Shown piece by piece: positions 6,552 to 13,738 of a DNA stretch of 15,358 bases. The translations under genes were made by a program, and so were the position numbers. The DNA is from Palsa-851 sp035534435 (GTDB taxonomy: Bacteria > Chloroflexota > Dormibacteria > Aeolococcales > Aeolococcaceae), in contig DATLRX010000100.1 of assembly GCA_035534435.1 (NCBI GenBank), positions 1-15,358 on the forward strand, written 5' to 3'. Under the pieces are notes generated by a model. That model was not told where the DNA came from and searched no databases. It saw nothing but the letters and a program-made list of their open reading frames with translations. How positions within the stretch are numbered: the stretch's first letter is position 1; every line of letters starts with the position of its first letter.

Positions 6552-7967
6552 ATGGCTCGACGGTCCCAGGTCATCTGGACATTCGCGATCACCTCGATCG
6601 CGCTCTTCATGGTCACGCTCGACAACCTCGTGGTCACCACAGCACTGCCGGTGATCAGGCGCGACCTGCATGCCAATCTCCAGCAGTTGGAGTGGACGGT
6701 GAACGCATACACGCTCACGTTCGCGGTGCTGCTGCTCACGGGTGCCGCGCTCGGCGATCGCTTCGGCCGGCGGAGGATCTTCTCGATCGGCCTCGCGCTG
6801 TTCACGCTCGGTTCGGCGGGATCCGCGCTCGCGAGCAGCCCCACGATGTTGATCGTCGCGCGTGCGGTGCAGGGCGCCGGCGCTGCGATGGTGACACCAT
6901 TGACACTAACGATCCTGAGCGCGGCGGTGTCGCGTGAGCGCCGCGGGGTTGCGCTCGGCGCGTGGGGCGGCATCGGCGGCCTCGCCGTCGCCGTGGGTCC
7001 GATCGTCGGCGGCGCCATCGTCCAGGGCATCTCCTGGCACTGGATCTTCTGGGTCAACGTGCCGATCGGCCTCGCGCTCGCACCGCTCGCGCGCATCCGG
7101 CTCGTCGAGACGCGCGGCGCCGACGGTCACCTCGACCTCGGCGGTCTGCTCATCGCCAGTGCCGGCCTGTTCGCGATCGTCTGGGGACTCGTCCGTGCCA
7201 ACGAGCAGGGCTGGACGAGCCCGGAGATCCTCGGCACGCTCGCCGTCGGCGCCGCGCTCATGGTGGGATTCGTCGCCTACGAGCTGCGCTCCAGGGCACC
7301 GATGCTGCCGATCCGCTACTTCCGCAACCGCACCTTCAGCGGCGCCAACGCCGCCTCGCTGTTCATGTTCTTCGGGATGTTCGGCAGCGTGTTCCTGCTC
7401 GCGCAGTTCTTCCAGACGGTGCAGGGACTCTCGCCGCTGTCCGCCGGGCTGCGCATCCTTCCCTGGACGGCGATGCCGATCATCGTCGCGCCGACCGCCG
7501 GGGCGCTCTCGGACCGGATCAACGGGCGGACGCTCATGGCGATCGGGCTTGCGCTGCAGGGCATCGGCCTGCTCTGGATCGGCCACGTCATCACCCCGAC
7601 GGCGCCGTACGCGGACTTCATCCTGCCGTTCGTCCTCAGCGGCATCGGCATGGGCATGTTCTTCGCGCCTGTGGCGAACGTCGTCCTCAGCTCCGTGAGC
7701 GCGCGTGAGGAGGGCAAGGCGTCCGGAGCGAACAACGCCATTCGCGAACTCGGCGGCGTGCTCGGCGTCACAGTCCTCGCCTCGATCTTCGCCCATTGGG
7801 GCGGCTACGCCTCGGGCGCCTCGTTCGTGGCCGGGCTCACGCCCGCGATCACCGTCGGCGGTGCGGTCGTCCTGGTCGGAGCAATGACCGCGGCGCTCAT
7901 CCCGGCACGGCGACGCGTTGCCGCGACCATAACGGAGGCGCGCGTCGAGGGAACGGTCGCGGCCTAG
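6552..7967 (+). CDS. MFS multidrug exporter, DHA2 (EmrB/QacA) family, 14 TM
   Basis: This 471-residue membrane protein is a proton-driven drug exporter of the 14-helix DHA2 group. Hydrophobic segments fall near 8-28, 48-68, 76-95, 98-120, 136-158, 162-182, 196-215, 225-243, 267-290, 300-320, 328-350, 355-378, 395-415 and 430-450. Diagnostic motifs are LDNLVVTTALPVI in TM1 (23-35), motif A GAALGDRFGRRRIF between TM2 and TM3 (64-77), and antiporter motif C, GGIGGLAVAVGPIVGG, in TM5 (139-154), followed by WHWIFWVNVPIG. The substrate cannot be predicted. Its own operator and the neighbouring TetR indicate inducible expression. A perfect Shine-Dalgarno precedes the ATG. The insertion between ftsY and ylxM-ffh, which usually lie close together, suggests that the tetR-exporter pair was acquired here. 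Confidence 0.93.
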   Translation: MARRSQVIWTFAITSIALFMVTLDNLVVTTALPVIRRDLHANLQQLEWTVNAYTLTFAVLLLTGAALGDRFGRRRIFSIGLALFTLGSAGSALASSPTMLIVARAVQGAGAAMVTPLTLTILSAAVSRERRGVALGAWGGIGGLAVAVGPIVGGAIVQGISWHWIFWVNVPIGLALAPLARIRLVETRGADGHLDLGGLLIASAGLFAIVWGLVRANEQGWTSPEILGTLAVGAALMVGFVAYELRSRAPMLPIRYFRNRTFSGANAASLFMFFGMFGSVFLLAQFFQTVQGLSPLSAGLRILPWTAMPIIVAPTAGALSDRINGRTLMAIGLALQGIGLLWIGHVITPTAPYADFILPFVLSGIGMGMFFAPVANVVLSSVSAREEGKASGANNAIRELGGVLGVTVLASIFAHWGGYASGASFVAGLTPAITVGGAVVLVGAMTAALIPARRRVAATITEARVEGTVAA

Positions 7968-7977
7968 CACCAGCGAT

Positions 7978-8002
7978 GCGAGGGCGCGGCCCGCGCCCTC
8001 GC
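7978..8002. terminator. Bidirectional GC hairpin between convergent genes
   Basis: GCGAGGGCGCG (7978-7988) and CGCGCCCTCGC (7992-8002) form a perfect 11-bp stem with a three-base loop. It sits 10 bases after the exporter stop and overlaps the VOC gene stop by one base. Symmetry and position suit a shared terminator for two convergent transcripts. There is no U-tract on either strand, as in many terminators proposed for high-GC bacteria. Confidence 0.7.
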
Positions 8003-8379
8003 TACAGCTGGACCAGTCCCACCGTGTTGCCGTCGGGGTCGAGGAACCACGCTGCCCGAGTGGGCCCGGTGTCCGCGATGCCCCCGACCGTCTTGAATCC
8101 GGGGAGGTCGTACTCTTCGAAGACGACCCCGCGCGATTTCAGGACCGCCACCTCGGCTTCGATGTCATCGACCTCGAAGCCGAGCTGCGTGTGACCGGCA
8201 CGCTGGGTATTCGGTGTGACGAACAGGGCAAAGCGGGTTCCGCTCCCGGCCTTGATGAGGACGGCGCCTTCGTTCTGGGCGTCGACCTCCTCGAACCCGA
8301 GGACACCCATGTAGAAGGCTTTCGCCTTCGCCAGATCGGTGACTGGAACCGTTGCATGAGCCTTGTGGTCTTTGAGCAT
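8002..8379 (-). CDS. VOC/glyoxalase-fold protein
   Basis: This is a 125-residue protein of the vicinal oxygen chelate superfamily, which includes glyoxalase I, ring-cleaving dioxygenases and antibiotic-binding resistance proteins. Two beta-alpha-beta-beta-beta units are recognisable. The first begins KAHATVPVTDLAKAKAFYMGVLGFEEVD (6-33) and includes ALFVTPNT; the second begins HTQLGFEVDDIEAEVAVLKSRGVVFEEY (63-90) and closes with the family hallmark FLDPDGNTVGLVQL (112-125). The ATG at 8379 is preferred over one five codons upstream because GAGGGAGA lies 5-12 bases before it. The gene is transcribed toward the exporter and shares a terminator hairpin with it. Single-domain VOC proteins next to efflux genes sometimes bind drugs, but here the reaction and ligand are unknown. 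Confidence 0.88.
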   Translation of the reverse strand: MLKDHKAHATVPVTDLAKAKAFYMGVLGFEEVDAQNEGAVLIKAGSGTRFALFVTPNTQRAGHTQLGFEVDDIEAEVAVLKSRGVVFEEYDLPGFKTVGGIADTGPTRAAWFLDPDGNTVGLVQL

Positions 8380-8486
8380 CGTTGTCTCCCTCATCAAAGC
8401 CGGGCTCGACCGACGACGACATCGTACTTGCGCCCTCATCCATTCGCTCGGGGCGCGGGAGCAGGAAAGAAGTCGATCGTGTAGCA

Positions 8487-8508
8487 TGTCAAGGTCTTGC
8501 CCTTGACA
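8487..8508 (+). promoter_or_regulatory. Inverted repeat covering the ylxM Shine-Dalgarno and start
   Basis: TGTCAAGG (8487-8494) and CCTTGACA (8501-8508) are perfect complements separated by six bases. In RNA this stem would pair the only usable Shine-Dalgarno (AAGG, 8491-8494) with CCTT and bury the TTG start at 8503. As DNA it could be an operator between the divergent VOC and ylxM genes. The symmetry is directly visible; the function is inferred. Confidence 0.6.
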
Positions 8509-8810
8509 CATCGCGCCACCCCTGCGGTCCTGTCGTCGCGCGCGCGGCAGGAGCGCCTGCTCGACGTATACGGCGCGCTCCTCACCGAGCATCAACGCGA
8601 AGCCTGCCGGCTGCACCTCCATGAGGACTGGTCGTTCACCGAGCTCGCCGAGCATCTACGGTGCACCCGGAGCGGCGCGCACGACCTGGTCCGGCGGGCG
8701 CTGGCGCAGCTCGAACATTTCGAGGACCGTCTCGGGCACGCCGCGGAGTTGGAGCGGCGCGACCGCCTCGAGGCGGAACTCCGCGCCCGCATCGCGACGG
8801 TGCACGCCTG

Positions 8811-8811
<1 letters not shown>
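8503..8811 (+). CDS. ylxM: YlxM-like SRP-associated helix-turn-helix protein
   Basis: This small protein (102 residues from TTG 8503) has the YlxM pattern: a helix QERLLDVYGALLTEHQREACRLHL (16-39), then a sigma-region-4-like helix-turn-helix, WSFTELAEHLRCTRSGAHDLVRRALAQL (about 43-70), and a charged C-terminal helix rich in Glu/Arg. YlxM is known in Firmicutes as a partner gene of ffh that influences SRP assembly or GTPase activity. No ATG or GTG is available: an in-frame TAG at 8482 limits the start to TTG 8497 or TTG 8503. I prefer 8503, because AAGG lies 8 bases upstream, whereas for 8497 the gap is only two bases. Its stop overlaps the ffh ATG (TGATG), so translation is coupled. The inverted repeat over its start suggests translational or operator control. 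Confidence 0.85.
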
Positions 8812-10196
<1,385 letters not shown>

Positions 10197-10207
10197 TCAC
10201 GGTTATG

Positions 10208-10224
10208 AAAGGAGCAGGACATTG
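10208..10224 (+). promoter_or_regulatory. Shine-Dalgarno and TTG start of rpsP
   Basis: AAAGGAG (10208-10214) ends seven bases before TTG at 10222. No ATG or GTG exists in the rpsP frame upstream, and the codons after TTG give the conserved VKIRLKRMG start of S16, so the TTG start is firm. Confidence 0.8.
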
Positions 10225-10686
10225 GTCAAGATCAGGTTGAAGCGGATGGGCACCACCAAGCGGCCGGTGTACCGGCTGGTGGTCGCGGATTCGCGCAGCC
10301 CACGCGACGGCAGATTCATCGAGGCGATCGGTTTCTACGATCCGCTGCCAAGCCCCGCGGTGGTGCGGATCGACACCGAGCGCGTGCAACTCTGGCTGCA
10401 GCGTGGTGCGCGGCCGAGCGACAGCGCGCGTCAACTCCTGGTGAAGGAAGGGATTCTCGCCGCACGCGCTTTCACCGTCACGGTCCGTGAGCCTGCGGCG
10501 GAACCCGCGAAGGCGACCGCCAACGGTGCAGCGAAGGCAGCCGCGCCGGCCGCCGAGGAGGCTCCCGAGTCGGAGCTCGAAGCAGAGGTGGCCGAGGCCG
10601 CTGAAGCGGAGGCGAGCGAGGTCTCCGAGGCAACCGCTGACGATGCTGCGGAGGCATCACCCGCAGAGGCCGAGACACCCGAATGA
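10222..10686 (+). CDS. rpsP: Small ribosomal subunit protein S16 (bS16), acidic C-terminal extension
   Basis: S16 binds 16S rRNA early in 30S assembly. Residues 1-86 hold the whole family core: VKIRLKRMGTTKRPVYRLVV, ADSRSPRDGRFIEAIGFYDPL and WLQRGARPSDSARQLLVKEGI. The protein reaches 154 residues; the last ~65 (from about 90) are almost only Ala, Glu, Ser, Thr, Pro and Asp, strongly acidic and probably disordered. S16 is usually 80-90 residues, but Ala/Glu-rich tails are known in actinobacterial S16. Translation starts at TTG. The gene follows ffh by 25 bases and overlaps khpA by ATGA, opening the rpsP-khpA-rimM-trmD-rplS operon. A tail this acidic is unlikely to bind rRNA. Confidence 0.96.
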   Translation: MVKIRLKRMGTTKRPVYRLVVADSRSPRDGRFIEAIGFYDPLPSPAVVRIDTERVQLWLQRGARPSDSARQLLVKEGILAARAFTVTVREPAAEPAKATANGAAKAAAPAAEEAPESELEAEVAEAAEAEASEVSEATADDAAEASPAEAETPE

Positions 10687-10928
10687 CCGACTACGCAGAC
10701 CTGACACGGTTCATCGCTGAGCGCATCGTTTCCAATGCTGCCGCAGTCACGGTCGAGGCGCGCCCACGGGGTCGCAGCACGATCGTCACGCTGCACGTGG
10801 CCGAAGAGGACATGGGCAAGCTCATCGGCAAGACCGGCCGCAACATCGAGGCGGTGCGCGCCGTGGTTCGCGCCGCGGGATTGCGTCATCACCAGCGTGT
10901 GCAGGTGGAGTTGAAGGACCTTCGGTGA
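10683..10928 (+). CDS. khpA: KH-domain RNA-binding protein KhpA
   Basis: This 81-residue protein is essentially one KH domain. The RNA-binding loop lies in GKLIGKTGRNIEAVR (45-59), with the GKTG motif at 49-52, preceded by the beta strand STIVTLHVAEED. KhpA (YlqC family) works with KhpB as an RNA chaperone linked to cell-wall growth and small RNAs in Gram-positive bacteria. The position between rpsP and rimM is the usual one. Its ATG overlaps the rpsP stop (ATGA) and its stop overlaps the rimM start (GTGA), so translation should be coupled and expression follows the ribosomal operon. Confidence 0.93.
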   Translation: MTDYADLTRFIAERIVSNAAAVTVEARPRGRSTIVTLHVAEEDMGKLIGKTGRNIEAVRAVVRAAGLRHHQRVQVELKDLR

Positions 10929-11452
10929 CGTCGGCTGGACAACCGGTCGCACCCGTCAAGCTGCGCGTCGCGCAGGTGTTGCGCTCACATGGCGTGCGTG
11001 GCGAGGTGCGTGTCGAACCGTGCGGCGGCGACTGGACGCGCTTCAAGCCCGGGACGCGCGTCGAGGTCGAGGACGGCTCGCGCGTGCTCACCGTGCGCAC
11101 ATCGCGCCAGGGACCGGGCAACGCGGTGCTGCTCGGCTTCGACGAGATCGCATCACCCGCCGACGCCGATCGACTCCGCACGCTGTATCTCTGCGTCGGC
11201 GTCGACGCGGCCCGTCCGCTTGACGATGGCGAGTGGTTCGTCTGGCAGCTCGTCGGTCTGCGCGTCATCGACACCGACGGCACCGCCGTCGGCGTTGTCG
11301 AGGACGTCGAGGCCGGCGTCGGCAACGACGTGCTCGTCATCAAGACCGACACCGACGTGCGCCGCCTTCCCATGGCGCGTGACTACGTGACCGGCATCGA
11401 CGTCGCAGGCGGCACGCTGACCGTGACTCCGTGGCAGGAGGAGAGCGTGTGA
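10925..11452 (+). CDS. rimM: Ribosome maturation factor RimM
   Basis: RimM assists assembly of the 30S head and late 16S rRNA processing, binding protein S19. The 175-residue protein has the N-terminal beta-barrel beginning LRVAQVLRSHGVRGEVRV (13-30), where the usual AHG is SHG, and a C-terminal PRC barrel with EWFVWQLVGLRVIDTDGTAVG (103-123) and GNDVLVIK (133-140), closing LPMARDYVTGIDVAGGTLTV. Length is normal for the family. The start is GTG at 10925, overlapping the khpA stop (GTGA); the first ten residues are a short non-conserved lead. The Shine-Dalgarno of trmD lies inside its last codons. Confidence 0.94.
   Translation: MTSAGQPVAPVKLRVAQVLRSHGVRGEVRVEPCGGDWTRFKPGTRVEVEDGSRVLTVRTSRQGPGNAVLLGFDEIASPADADRLRTLYLCVGVDAARPLDDGEWFVWQLVGLRVIDTDGTAVGVVEDVEAGVGNDVLVIKTDTDVRRLPMARDYVTGIDVAGGTLTVTPWQEESV
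11436..11451 (+). promoter_or_regulatory. Shine-Dalgarno and GTG start of trmD, inside rimM
   Basis: AGGAGG (11436-11441) ends seven bases before GTG at 11449 and is embedded in the rimM codons for Gln-Glu-Glu. The GTG overlaps the rimM stop as GTGA. The residues after it, IRFHVITIFPEVF, match the N-terminus of the TrmD family, so the upstream in-frame GTG at 11431 is rejected. Confidence 0.8.
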
Positions 11453-12159
11453 TCCGCTTCCACGTCATCACGATCTTTCCCGAGGTGTTCCCGGGGCCAC
11501 TCGGCGTCGGCGTGGTGGGACGCGCCATCAGCGCGGGCGATGTCGAGCTCCGTGTGCACGATCTTCGCGACCACAGCGAGGGCAGGCACCGCCAGGTTGA
11601 CGACGAGCCGTTCGGCGGCGGCGCGGGCATGGTGCTGAAACCCGAACCGGTCATTCGCGCGGTGCGCGCGGTCCGCGAGACCGACCCACAGGTGCGCTGC
11701 ATCCTGCTGTCCCCACAGGGCCGGCAGTTCGATCAAACGGTCGCGGGCGAGCTCGCGGCGGAGGAGTCGATCCTCCTCGTGTGCGGCCGCTACCAGGGCG
11801 TCGATCAGCGTGCGCGAGACGAGATCGGCGAGGAGCTGTCCGTCGGCGACTACGTCCTCAGCGGCGGTGAGGTGGCGGCGATGGCGGTGATCGAGGCGAC
11901 CTCGCGTCTCGTCCCCGGTGTTGTCGGATCGCCTGAGTCCCTGGGCGACGAGACGTTCTCGGATGGTGCGGGCGGCGGTTTTGAAGCACCCCTGTACACC
12001 CGTCCCGCGGAGTTCGAGGGGCAGTCCGTTCCGGCGGTGCTCCGAGAAGGCAACCACGCCGCCATCGCGGCGTGGCGGCGCGACGAAAGCATGAGAAGGA
12101 CCGGGCTGCGTCGCCCTGATCTGATACGGTCTGGCCCAAGGCCCGGAGGAACAACGTGA
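11449..12159 (+). CDS. trmD: tRNA (guanine-N1)-methyltransferase TrmD
   Basis: TrmD is a knotted SPOUT-class enzyme that uses S-adenosylmethionine to make m1G37 next to the anticodon, preventing +1 frameshifting. From GTG 11449 it has 236 residues, a normal length. Visible motifs are MIRFHVITIFPEVF (1-14), the tRNA-binding DDEPFGGGAGM (51-61), the SAM-site CGRYQGVDQR (112-121), the trefoil-knot strand SVGDYVLSGGEVAAMAVIEA (131-150) and LVPGVVG (154-160). D172 in FSDG corresponds to the catalytic Asp169 of the E. coli enzyme. YTRPAEFEGQSVPAVL and the NHAAIAAWR segment (202-210) complete the family pattern. It overlaps rplS by GTGA. Confidence 0.97.
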   Translation: MIRFHVITIFPEVFPGPLGVGVVGRAISAGDVELRVHDLRDHSEGRHRQVDDEPFGGGAGMVLKPEPVIRAVRAVRETDPQVRCILLSPQGRQFDQTVAGELAAEESILLVCGRYQGVDQRARDEIGEELSVGDYVLSGGEVAAMAVIEATSRLVPGVVGSPESLGDETFSDGAGGGFEAPLYTRPAEFEGQSVPAVLREGNHAAIAAWRRDESMRRTGLRRPDLIRSGPRPGGTT

Positions 12160-12695
12160 ATGTCATCGATCTGCTCAAGCGCGAGCAGGAAAAACAAGAA
12201 GTCCCCATCCTGCGTTCAGGCGACACGGTGCGCGTGCACGTCAAGGTCGTCGAGGGAACGCGCGAACGCATCCAGGTGTTCGAGGGAGTCGTGATCGCCG
12301 TCAAGGGCAAGACGGGGCTCTCGACGAGCTTCACCGTCCGCCGCCTGTCACACGGCGTCGGCGTCGAGCGCACGTTCCTTGTGCACGCGCCGCGCATCGA
12401 CAGGATCGAGGTGTTGCGTCACGGGCAGGTGCGCCGCGCAAAACTCTTCTACCTGCGCGAGAAGGTCGGCAAGCACGCGCGCATCCGCGAGCGCCGGCAG
12501 CCCGTGGGCGGGCCAGAGATGACCCTCACGCGCCTGGAGCCCGATTCGCTCATCGCTGACGAGGTCGAGCCCGAGGAGATCCCGGAGTCCGTCGAACCCG
12601 TCGCCGGCATCGACGCGGACACCGCCGAGGTGAACGCGGAGCCTGACGTCGCCGAGGACGAGACGCCCGCGGCGGAGAGCGGCGGCGGAGCGTAG
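12156..12695 (+). CDS. rplS: Large ribosomal subunit protein L19 (bL19), acidic C-terminal extension
   Basis: L19 lies at the 30S-50S interface of the ribosome. Residues 1-113 form the complete family core, with GDTVRVHVKVVEGTRERIQ (22-40), FEGVVIAVKG, SFTVRRLSHGVGVERTF (58-74) and RRAKLFYLREKVGKHARI (93-110). The protein runs to 179 residues; the last ~60 are Glu/Asp/Ala/Pro-rich, acidic and probably disordered, whereas typical L19 stops at 110-120. The start is GTG at 12156, six bases after CGGAGGA and overlapping the trmD stop (GTGA). The TAG stop (12693-12695) is followed after 25 bases by yraN, whose frame is already open inside this acidic tail. Confidence 0.96.
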   Translation: MNVIDLLKREQEKQEVPILRSGDTVRVHVKVVEGTRERIQVFEGVVIAVKGKTGLSTSFTVRRLSHGVGVERTFLVHAPRIDRIEVLRHGQVRRAKLFYLREKVGKHARIRERRQPVGGPEMTLTRLEPDSLIADEVEPEEIPESVEPVAGIDADTAEVNAEPDVAEDETPAAESGGGA

Positions 12696-12720
12696 TCGCG
12701 GGTCGCGCTCGCCGGAGCAA

Positions 12721-13101
12721 CTGCCGCCGGCCCGTCCTCTCAAGGACCGGGTCGGCCACGCAGGGGAGGCCGCCGCGCTCGCCTACCTCAAGGAGCAGGG
12801 ATACCGCATCCTCGCCCGTGACTGGCGTTCACGTCTCGGGCAGATCGACATCGTTGCCGAGGATGGGGACACCCTTGTCCTCATCGAGGTCAAAGCCCGG
12901 CGTGGTACTGGGTTCGGCACACCCCAGGAGGCTGTCGACGAGCGCAAGCAACGCAAGTTGCGCATGCTCCTCGAGCTCTATCGCTCCACGACGCACCGTC
13001 AGAAGCAGCCCTGCCGCATCGACGTGATCGGCCTGCTCATGGATGGAGCGCTGACCGTCACGAAGACCGAGCACATCAAGAACGCCGTCCAGGACGACTG
13101 A
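12721..13101 (+). CDS. yraN: YraN/UPF0102 nuclease-fold protein with non-canonical start
   Basis: An uninterrupted frame ending at TGA 13099-13101 gives an UPF0102 protein. Counted from CTG 12721 (126 residues), GHAGEAAALAYLKEQGYRILARDWR (12-36) is the usual N-terminal part. GQID (40-43), DTLVLIEVKAR (50-60, with E56 and K58) and a later CRIDVIGL complete the PD-(D/E)XK-type core, though the usual GEID is GQID. The biochemical function of the family is unsettled; it is held to be Holliday-junction resolvase-related. No ATG, GTG or TTG occurs in this frame between the upstream stop at 12631 and the conserved core; the first is TTG 12958, too far inside. CTG 12721, with GGAG three bases before it, is the best start and gives family-typical length. 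A +1 frameshift from rplS or a sequence error are alternatives. Confidence 0.85.
   Translation: MPPARPLKDRVGHAGEAAALAYLKEQGYRILARDWRSRLGQIDIVAEDGDTLVLIEVKARRGTGFGTPQEAVDERKQRKLRMLLELYRSTTHRQKQPCRIDVIGLLMDGALTVTKTEHIKNAVQDD
12731..12751 (+). other. Stem-loop just downstream of the proposed yraN CTG start
   Basis: CCCGTCCT (12731-12738) pairs with AGGAC (12743-12747) and, after one bulged C, GGG (12749-12751), around a CTCA loop. It begins seven bases after the CTG codon. It could affect initiation or recoding at this unusual junction, or be a chance GC-rich stem. Confidence 0.35.
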
Positions 13102-13164
13102 TCCGGCGTTCGTCCTCAGGACGTTCGTCGAGACCGCGGCGCCGCTCGGACCGCCGGGACCGAA

Positions 13165-13695
13165 TCAGCTCTGAAGCGCGGAGCGGATCTCCAACTGACC
13201 GGTTCCGGTCATCGTGCACAGATACTGACGGCCGATCGCGCGACGGAGGAGCCGCGCGACCGCAGCCGGGACCTCGCCGGCGACGAGGCCGTCGAGCAGC
13301 ACGTTCGGTCCGGACGCCGACCAGTACCCGAGCGCATCGGATGCGACGCAGACCAGTGGGTACGGCGCCGCCGAACGGTCGGGGATCGTGTCGAACTGCG
13401 TGAGCGTGTGCGGTTCCCACGTCTGACGATCGGCGAGCGCGAAGTTCCCGGCGTAGAGCCGGTCGTCGACCTGCACGATCACGCAGCACGCGGGTGCCGC
13501 ACCCCCCTGGTTCGAGATCTCGATCGGGAGCACTCCGTCGCGCGGCGCGTCGACCACGCGCCACCTGGGAAGCGGCTGCGTCGCGAGGCCGCGGCGCCGC
13601 CGGCGATCGACGCGTTCTCCCAGGATCAACAGCGTTCCAATCGATGCAACGATGAGCGTCGCGATCTCGACGATGAGGTGCCAGTCCCAATCCAT
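13165..13695 (-). CDS. Hypothetical membrane-anchored protein
   Basis: I do not recognise this 176-residue protein. One hydrophobic helix near the N-terminus (about 7-26, LIVEIATLIVASIGTLLILG) is followed at once by RRRRR (31-35), which by the positive-inside rule places the remaining ~140 residues in the cytoplasm. That part looks beta-rich, with VLPIEISNQGGAAPACCVIVQ (55-75), VDDRLYAGNFALADR and a helical AGEVPAAVARLLRRAIGR (139-156) before the end. The ATG at 13695 has no clear Shine-Dalgarno, but TACCCT lies seven bases before it, the same layout as the leaderless tetR promoter. The gene is divergent from the membrane protein at 13776 and convergent with yraN. GC-rich third positions argue that it is coding. 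Confidence 0.72.
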   Translation of the reverse strand: MDWDWHLIVEIATLIVASIGTLLILGERVDRRRRRGLATQPLPRWRVVDAPRDGVLPIEISNQGGAAPACCVIVQVDDRLYAGNFALADRQTWEPHTLTQFDTIPDRSAAPYPLVCVASDALGYWSASGPNVLLDGLVAGEVPAAVARLLRRAIGRQYLCTMTGTGQLEIRSALQS

Positions 13696-13717
13696 GGCGC
13701 ACAGGGTAGTGAGTCAC

Positions 13718-13735
13718 GAGTCCGTCTGCGGACTC
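13718..13735. promoter_or_regulatory. Palindrome in the divergent intergenic region
   Basis: GAGTCCG (13718-13724) and CGGACTC (13729-13735) form a perfect 7-bp inverted repeat with a 4-base spacer. It lies between two divergent genes and ends three bases before the proposed -35 box of the rightward gene, so it is placed like an operator. No local regulator gene can be tied to it. Confidence 0.4.
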
Positions 13736-13738
13736 CGC

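Noticed and set aside
6906..7970. Minus-strand frame of 354 codons opposite the exporter
   Set aside because: Its Asp/Arg/Glu/His-rich composition without hydrophobic core or motifs is typical of an antisense shadow; the plus strand encodes a clear 14-TM transporter.
8503..8508. TTGACA as a -35 box of ylxM, and its mirror copy on the minus strand at 8487-8492
   Set aside because: No -10-like box lies 16-18 bases downstream on either strand; the hexamers are simply the arms of the inverted repeat.
8661..8810. Upstream extension of ffh by 50 codons
   Set aside because: It is Arg/Pro/Gly-rich and runs inside ylxM in another frame. Ffh proteins start at MAFEALSDRL, matching ATG 8811.
10205..10240. 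Eleven-codon frame ATG 10205 over the rpsP start
   Set aside because: It has no Shine-Dalgarno, and its second and third codons are the rpsP Shine-Dalgarno itself; probably chance.
13105..13125. CGTCCTCAGGACG palindrome after yraN as a terminator
   Set aside because: The symmetry has a one-base centre, so the usable stem is about five pairs, and no T-run follows; not convincing.
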